Source: Apostichopus japonicus (lineage: Eukaryota; Echinodermata; Holothuroidea; Aspidochirotida; Stichopodidae). Taken from it: a DNA stretch of 64,000 nt. Of the stretch, positions 55,201 to 61,200 are shown in pieces. Below the pieces are notes generated by a model. The model worked only from the letters and a program-made list of their open reading frames with translations. It did no database searches and had not been told where the DNA came from. The position numbers and the translations under genes were made by a program. The stretch covers positions 21,912,577 through 21,976,576 of the forward strand of contig NC_092582.1 of NCBI RefSeq assembly GCF_037975245.1, in the 5' to 3' direction. Positions within the stretch are counted from its first letter, which is position 1. Each line of letters begins with the position of its first letter.

Positions 55201-58200
55201 AGATAACATGGATAAGGTATCTCCTCCACGTAACCGCCCGGTTCAGTGACTCGTCTGCCCACTCTTTTATCGATGATGGCTCTCTCGACGATGTCCTGCA
55301 GCCAAACGAATCCATAGGTGTAGTAGCCGATGACTCTGTGATGCTCCGAGCCAGGCTGCCAGAAACGGCGACGGATCAGGTCCGTCCTGGCCGTGTAACT
55401 TGAATTCTGCCGGATCTTGTAAACCACGTGTGCAGGGAGGTTACCATCTTGGTCGACATCAAAGACGAGGCCTGGGGAAGGAGAACGACTAGATCTGATG
55501 AGGAAGTCACACATCTTCTCGAGAATAACTCGTAAGAAATGATTTTAGAAAAAAGACTAGAATTTCTATCTAATGTAAATATCTTATTACTTCTAACCAT
55601 AGCCGCATGGGTAGCCATTGAAACAGTCAATCAGTGACTGGTCAGCGATAGCCAATTAAAGACATCTGTTTTGAACTGGTCAATCACAGCAGGTTAATAC
55701 CCAAATTACCAAAACTTCCCACATCTTTATTATTAATCCAACATTTGATCCAAAACAATAAACCAAGATCACACTCAAAGGTGTAACCTTAGGAACAAAG
55801 CGTTCGAGTCTCTCTCTCGACGTACTTGCAAATACAGTGATGTTTCTCGAAGCTGCCTTGTTCAGGACGAAATCGACCATGTCGTTCTCGTTCTTGAAGC
55901 CGACGAAGATGTCCCACTTGATCGGGCCCACCAGCGACAGCCACGCGCAGGCCACGTTGTCCAAGACATCGAGGTTCTGCTCTATGAGAGGCGGGGAGAT
56001 CAGGGAGTCGTTGAGGATGAAGTTACGTACTTCCGGTTTCATGCTGACGTTCTGCATGAACTCTGGATGCGCGATGAGGGTTTTCTCCAACTTAATGAAA
56101 AAAACATCACACCAAAAAGATATCATATTTTAAGAAATATTTCTAGACATCACAAAAACAACAAATCAAATCATATTTTAGAGATATTACTTCACATCTC
56201 TAGTAAATGAGTGGACACAGCAGTAGGAGGCGACGCGTAGCAAACAGACCCACTATCATTAAACCGATGCTCCATCAATGATGTTTACAGCTGAAATACC
56301 ATTCACTGATATGAAGCATACTAGCCAATCAGATGGACGAATTGAAGAGTATCCATACCATGGAGAGAACATATCAATGAATGAAATTATCCCTTCCCCC
56401 TCCCCCTTTCCCAAACCCCACCCCCACACACACACAGTCAAACTTCAGAAGAAAGCAAAAATAATCCTTTAGGTTTAGGTTGGTGAGAGCATTCCAACAA
56501 ATTGTCAATTATAAGGCTACAAAAGAAACAGAAGATATCTTTACATTAGCTAACAATTTGAAACCACAGATTTAAAAGGTACTGTTTTTTTTCGCTCCAG
56601 CACTCTGTGTTTTGAAAGCTTATTTTGATGACAAACCTTTCCAAGACCCTCCAGAGCCATGATGGTTGTATTCATATGCAAGTACTCCCTCACTTCATGT
56701 GATATATTCAGCCAGGTCTCAGCCATGAAGGTGATGTTCTTGGCAAAATAGATGAAATCGCTAGCCTGAGATTTGAAATAAAAGTGATAAAAAATGTCTA
56801 TGAGGCTTATTGAATGGTACAACATATATCAAAGAAACAACATCGTCTCGAGAAAGAAAATAAATTCTAAGATCTCCTCAAATATATGGAAATGTCAAGC
56901 AAACAATCCCACCTCCCCCTCCCCCCCCCACCACGCACAAAAAAAGATGAAAGATGAGAGCTTATCTTGAGTTTGATGTAGTTTCCATAAATGCATTATC
57001 AAAGTTAAGGCTAGCAGTCAAGCTTGTATGACTTCTTTTCAGTTTTATTCTTCAAAGAGAACTAATTAAATTTCCAGAGAGAAAGTACAATTAAAAGATA
57101 TTAATAAACTTGACATCAATCTTATAGTGCACTTAATGTTAATAACCCAATATCCACATCATAAACCATTGATAAACTTTATAGTAATGAACACTGTGAC
57201 ATCATACGTTAACCTAAAGCTCTTATCATAATAAAATGAAGGATAAACATACAGATACAATACAATCTCTTCTCATTTGTGCATCACAAGACTCACAATT
57301 AAAATGTGAAGTATCTGTTTAATGTAAAAAATCACACTTTTGACTGCATCTTTGTCGGCACAGCTTCCCCCTCCAACCCCACTCCAAACGTCAAAATTAG
57401 CAAAAAATGTCAAACCTACTTCTCTTCTATCATTTAACACATTAATGAAGGCTTGAGGATACAGGAAATTCAACTTATGATGTTCTGATGAAAACTTTTA
57501 CTCAAAATTGGGTCACAGAGTTCACTAATCTTCCTTGGAACTTATAAGGAATTGTCTAAGGCTTTTTGTCTAAGGCTTTGGAAGAAGGTAAAGCAACAAA
57601 GTGAAAAAAGTATGTTTGGTGATAGGGTAGAATACTAGTGTTTACACGGGTCCAAAAATCGGGAACCGGGTTCCCGAGAGCCGTTACCCGTCGGGTATCC
57701 GGGTACCCGAAAAAAAATTGTTTACCCTCGTGTATCACGATTTTCAAGAAATTACATATTGGATGCTGTTATAAATGAATCATATTCTCTACTGACAATG
57801 TTTTCATGTTCAAAAACGTAGGTGTAAGATAAGGTATAAAACCTTCCTCAATAATTTCTATTTGCTGTTGTTTCTTTCATTAACTTGTTAATAACTTCAT
57901 ATAATTAACATTACTACTAACATCGCACTGCCATCGCTGCTTATGCTTGTTCTCCACCTCTATTGTTGTTTATTGCTGTTATCTTCGACCACATGGTAGC
58001 CTAACACCACACAAAGTCAATGGGAAATCTGCCTAACCGTCGATTTGCCAATTTTCTATTTTTTTAAATCACACTTTGCGTAGGATTCGGGTAATAAATT
58101 AGGAACCGGGTAAGTATCGCATTGGGCGGGTACCCGGGTACCCGTATAACCCGTGCAAACACTATAGAATACCATGTTAAAGTATGTTTGGTGATAGGGT

Positions 58201-61200
58201 AGAGTTCCATGTTAAAGTTTGTTTAATGATAGGGTAGAGTACCATGTTAAAGTATGTTTGGTGATAGGGTAGAATACCATGTTAAAGTATGTTTGGTGAT
58301 AGGGTAGAGTTCCATGTTAAAGTTTGTTTAATGATAGGGTAGAGTACCATGTTAAAGTATGTTTGGTGATAGGGTAGAATACCATGTTAAAGTATGTTTG
58401 GTGATAGGGTAGAGTTCCATGTTAAAGTTTGTATAATGATAGGGTAGAATACCATGTTAAAGTATGTTTGGTGATAGGGTAGAATACCATGTTAAAGTAT
58501 GTTTGGTGATAGGGTAGAGTTCCATGTTAAAGTATGTTTAATGATAGGGTAGAGTTCCATGTTAAAGTTTGTTTAATGATAGGGTAGAGTACCATGTTAA
58601 TGTATGTATAATGATAGGGTAGAGTACCATGTTAATGTATGTATAATGATAGGGTAGAGTACCATGTTAATGTATGTTTAATGATAGGGTAGAGTACCAT
58701 GTTAAAGTATGTTTGGTGATAGGGTAGAGTACCATGTTAAAGTATGTTTAATGATAGGGTAGAGTACCATGTTAATGTATGTTTAATGATAGGGTAGAGT
58801 ACCATGTTAAAGTATGTTTGGTGATAGGGTAGAGTACCATGTTAAAGTATGTTTAATGATAGGGTAGAGTACCATGTTAATGTATGTTTAATGATAGGGT
58901 AGAGTACCATGTTAAAGTATGTTTGGTGATAGGGTAGAGTACCATGTTAAAGTATGCGTGGTGATAGGGTAGAGTTCCATGTTAAAGTATGTTTGGTGAT
59001 AGGGTAGAGTACCATGTTAAAGTATGTTTGGTGATAGGGTAGAGTACCATGTTAAAGTATGCATGGTGATAGGGTAGAGTTCCATGTTAAAGTATGTTTG
59101 GTGATAGGGTAGAGTACCATGTTAAAGTATGTTTGGTGATAGGGTAGAATGCCATGTAAAAGTATGTTTGGTGATAGGGTAGAATGCCATGTTAAAGTAT
59201 GCGTGGTGATAGGGTAGAGTTCCATGTTAAAGTATGTTTGGTGATAGGGTAGAGTACCATGTTAAAGTATGTTTAGTGATAGGGTAGAATGCCATGTAAA
59301 AGTATGTGTGCAACGATAGTAGAATACAGTGATGGGTTATAAGACAGCTAAGTGATTATAACTTTGCTGGACGACTGACCTTGTCGATCAAGTCGTTTAC
59401 ATCCGGTGTGTTCGGTGAGTACGGGATCTTTGGATTCTGGAAGAGTACGTAGAGCAGGAGACCCAGGCTACGTTTCTGGATCGAGGTCAGGTGCTTGGAG
59501 AGCTCCTTGTAGTCACCCCGGTCTATCACCTCCTGGTTCACATGGACCTTGTCCCCGCACAGCCGTTCTTGCATCTGCACCCAGAGCTTGTACAACATAC
59601 TGATAGTGACTGCCTTCTGGTCCTTGGGCTTAGGGGGCAGGGTGGGTGGTGGCTCAGTGGTAGTTGAGGGGGTGGTGAGTGAAGGAGTAGTCAAGGCCAT
59701 TGGCGGTGATACCGTCGAAGACTGGTTACAGGGTGACGAACAGTTGGAGCTCTCGGTAACGTTGGTAGAGTTCACCGCTGACAGGGTGACATTCCCAACG
59801 GGAACCGGGGATGTAGTCTCATAGACAGGGTCGTCGGGTCCAGGCTTTGCTCTGTGGGGAGGGGGCGGAGGGGGTTCTTCTGGGCACGAATCAGCAGGCA
59901 GAATCTCGGCAAAAGCTACCAAGCTCTGCAAAGCATCCTGGAACAGGATGAATCGTTCAAGCTGCAAAAAGGAGAGAGGAGACCATCGTTAAAGGACATT
60001 CGCTATCTACAAACAAGTTCATTTCGACAAAGGTGACTTTCATTTTCCTCCAGCAAACTTTTGCTTTCATTTTCAGCGTTTGGTTTGATTTGTTATTTTA
60101 ATTGTTGATCCAATATGATATTGGTTTACACTTTATACATCGATAATGAGTTCACAACAATGTGGGTCTCCAGTATTCCACACTGCACTGGATTTTTAAT
60201 GCCAAGTATCTTTCCCTTTCATTTTTAATTAGTTTTTATTTCTGATTTCAATATGACACAATAAAAATATACTACATCAGTATACATAATATGAAAGTAA
60301 CAACGCCCACATGAAACCAGGAAATTACTCAATTTCTAAAACTTCAGTATCACTCCTAAACCAATGTTAGTTGAACGATAACAGCCTACAGTATATCAAA
60401 TGAATAACAAAACTAAAACAACCCCCTGAAACCTCTGAAACATTCTCAAATCATTCTCAATGGTTAAACACTTCCGAACCTACAGTATATCAGATGGATA
60501 ACAAAACTAAAACAACCCTCTGAAACATTCTCAAATCATTCTCTATAGTTGAACACTTCCGACCTACAGTATATCAGATGGATAACAAAACTAAAACAAC
60601 CCCCTGAAACATTCTCAAATCATTCTCTATAGTTAAACACTTCCGACCTACAGAATATCAAATGGATAACAAAACTAAAACAACCCCCAGAAACCTCTGA
60701 AACATTCTCAAGTCTTTCTCTATAGTTGAACACTTACAACCTACAGAATATCAAATGAATAACAAAACTAAAACAACTCCCTGAAACCTCTGAAACATTC
60801 TAAAGTCATAGAACACTTCTGACCTACAGTATATCAGATGGATAACAAAACTAAAACAACCCCCAGAAACCTCTGAAACATTCTCAAGTCATTCTCTATA
60901 GTTGAACACTTACAACCTACAGAATATCAAATGAATAACAAAACTAAAACAACTCCCTGAAACCTCTGAAACATTCTAAAGTCATAGAACACTTCCGACC
61001 TACAGTATATCAGATGGATAACAAAACTAAAACAACCCCCAGAAACCTCTGAAACATTCTCAAGTCATTCTCTATAGTTGAACACTTACAACCTACAAAT
61101 ATCAAATGAATAACAAAACTAAAACAACCCCCTGAAACATTCTCAAATCATTCTCTATAGTTGAACACTTCTGACCTACAGTATATCAGATGGATAACAA

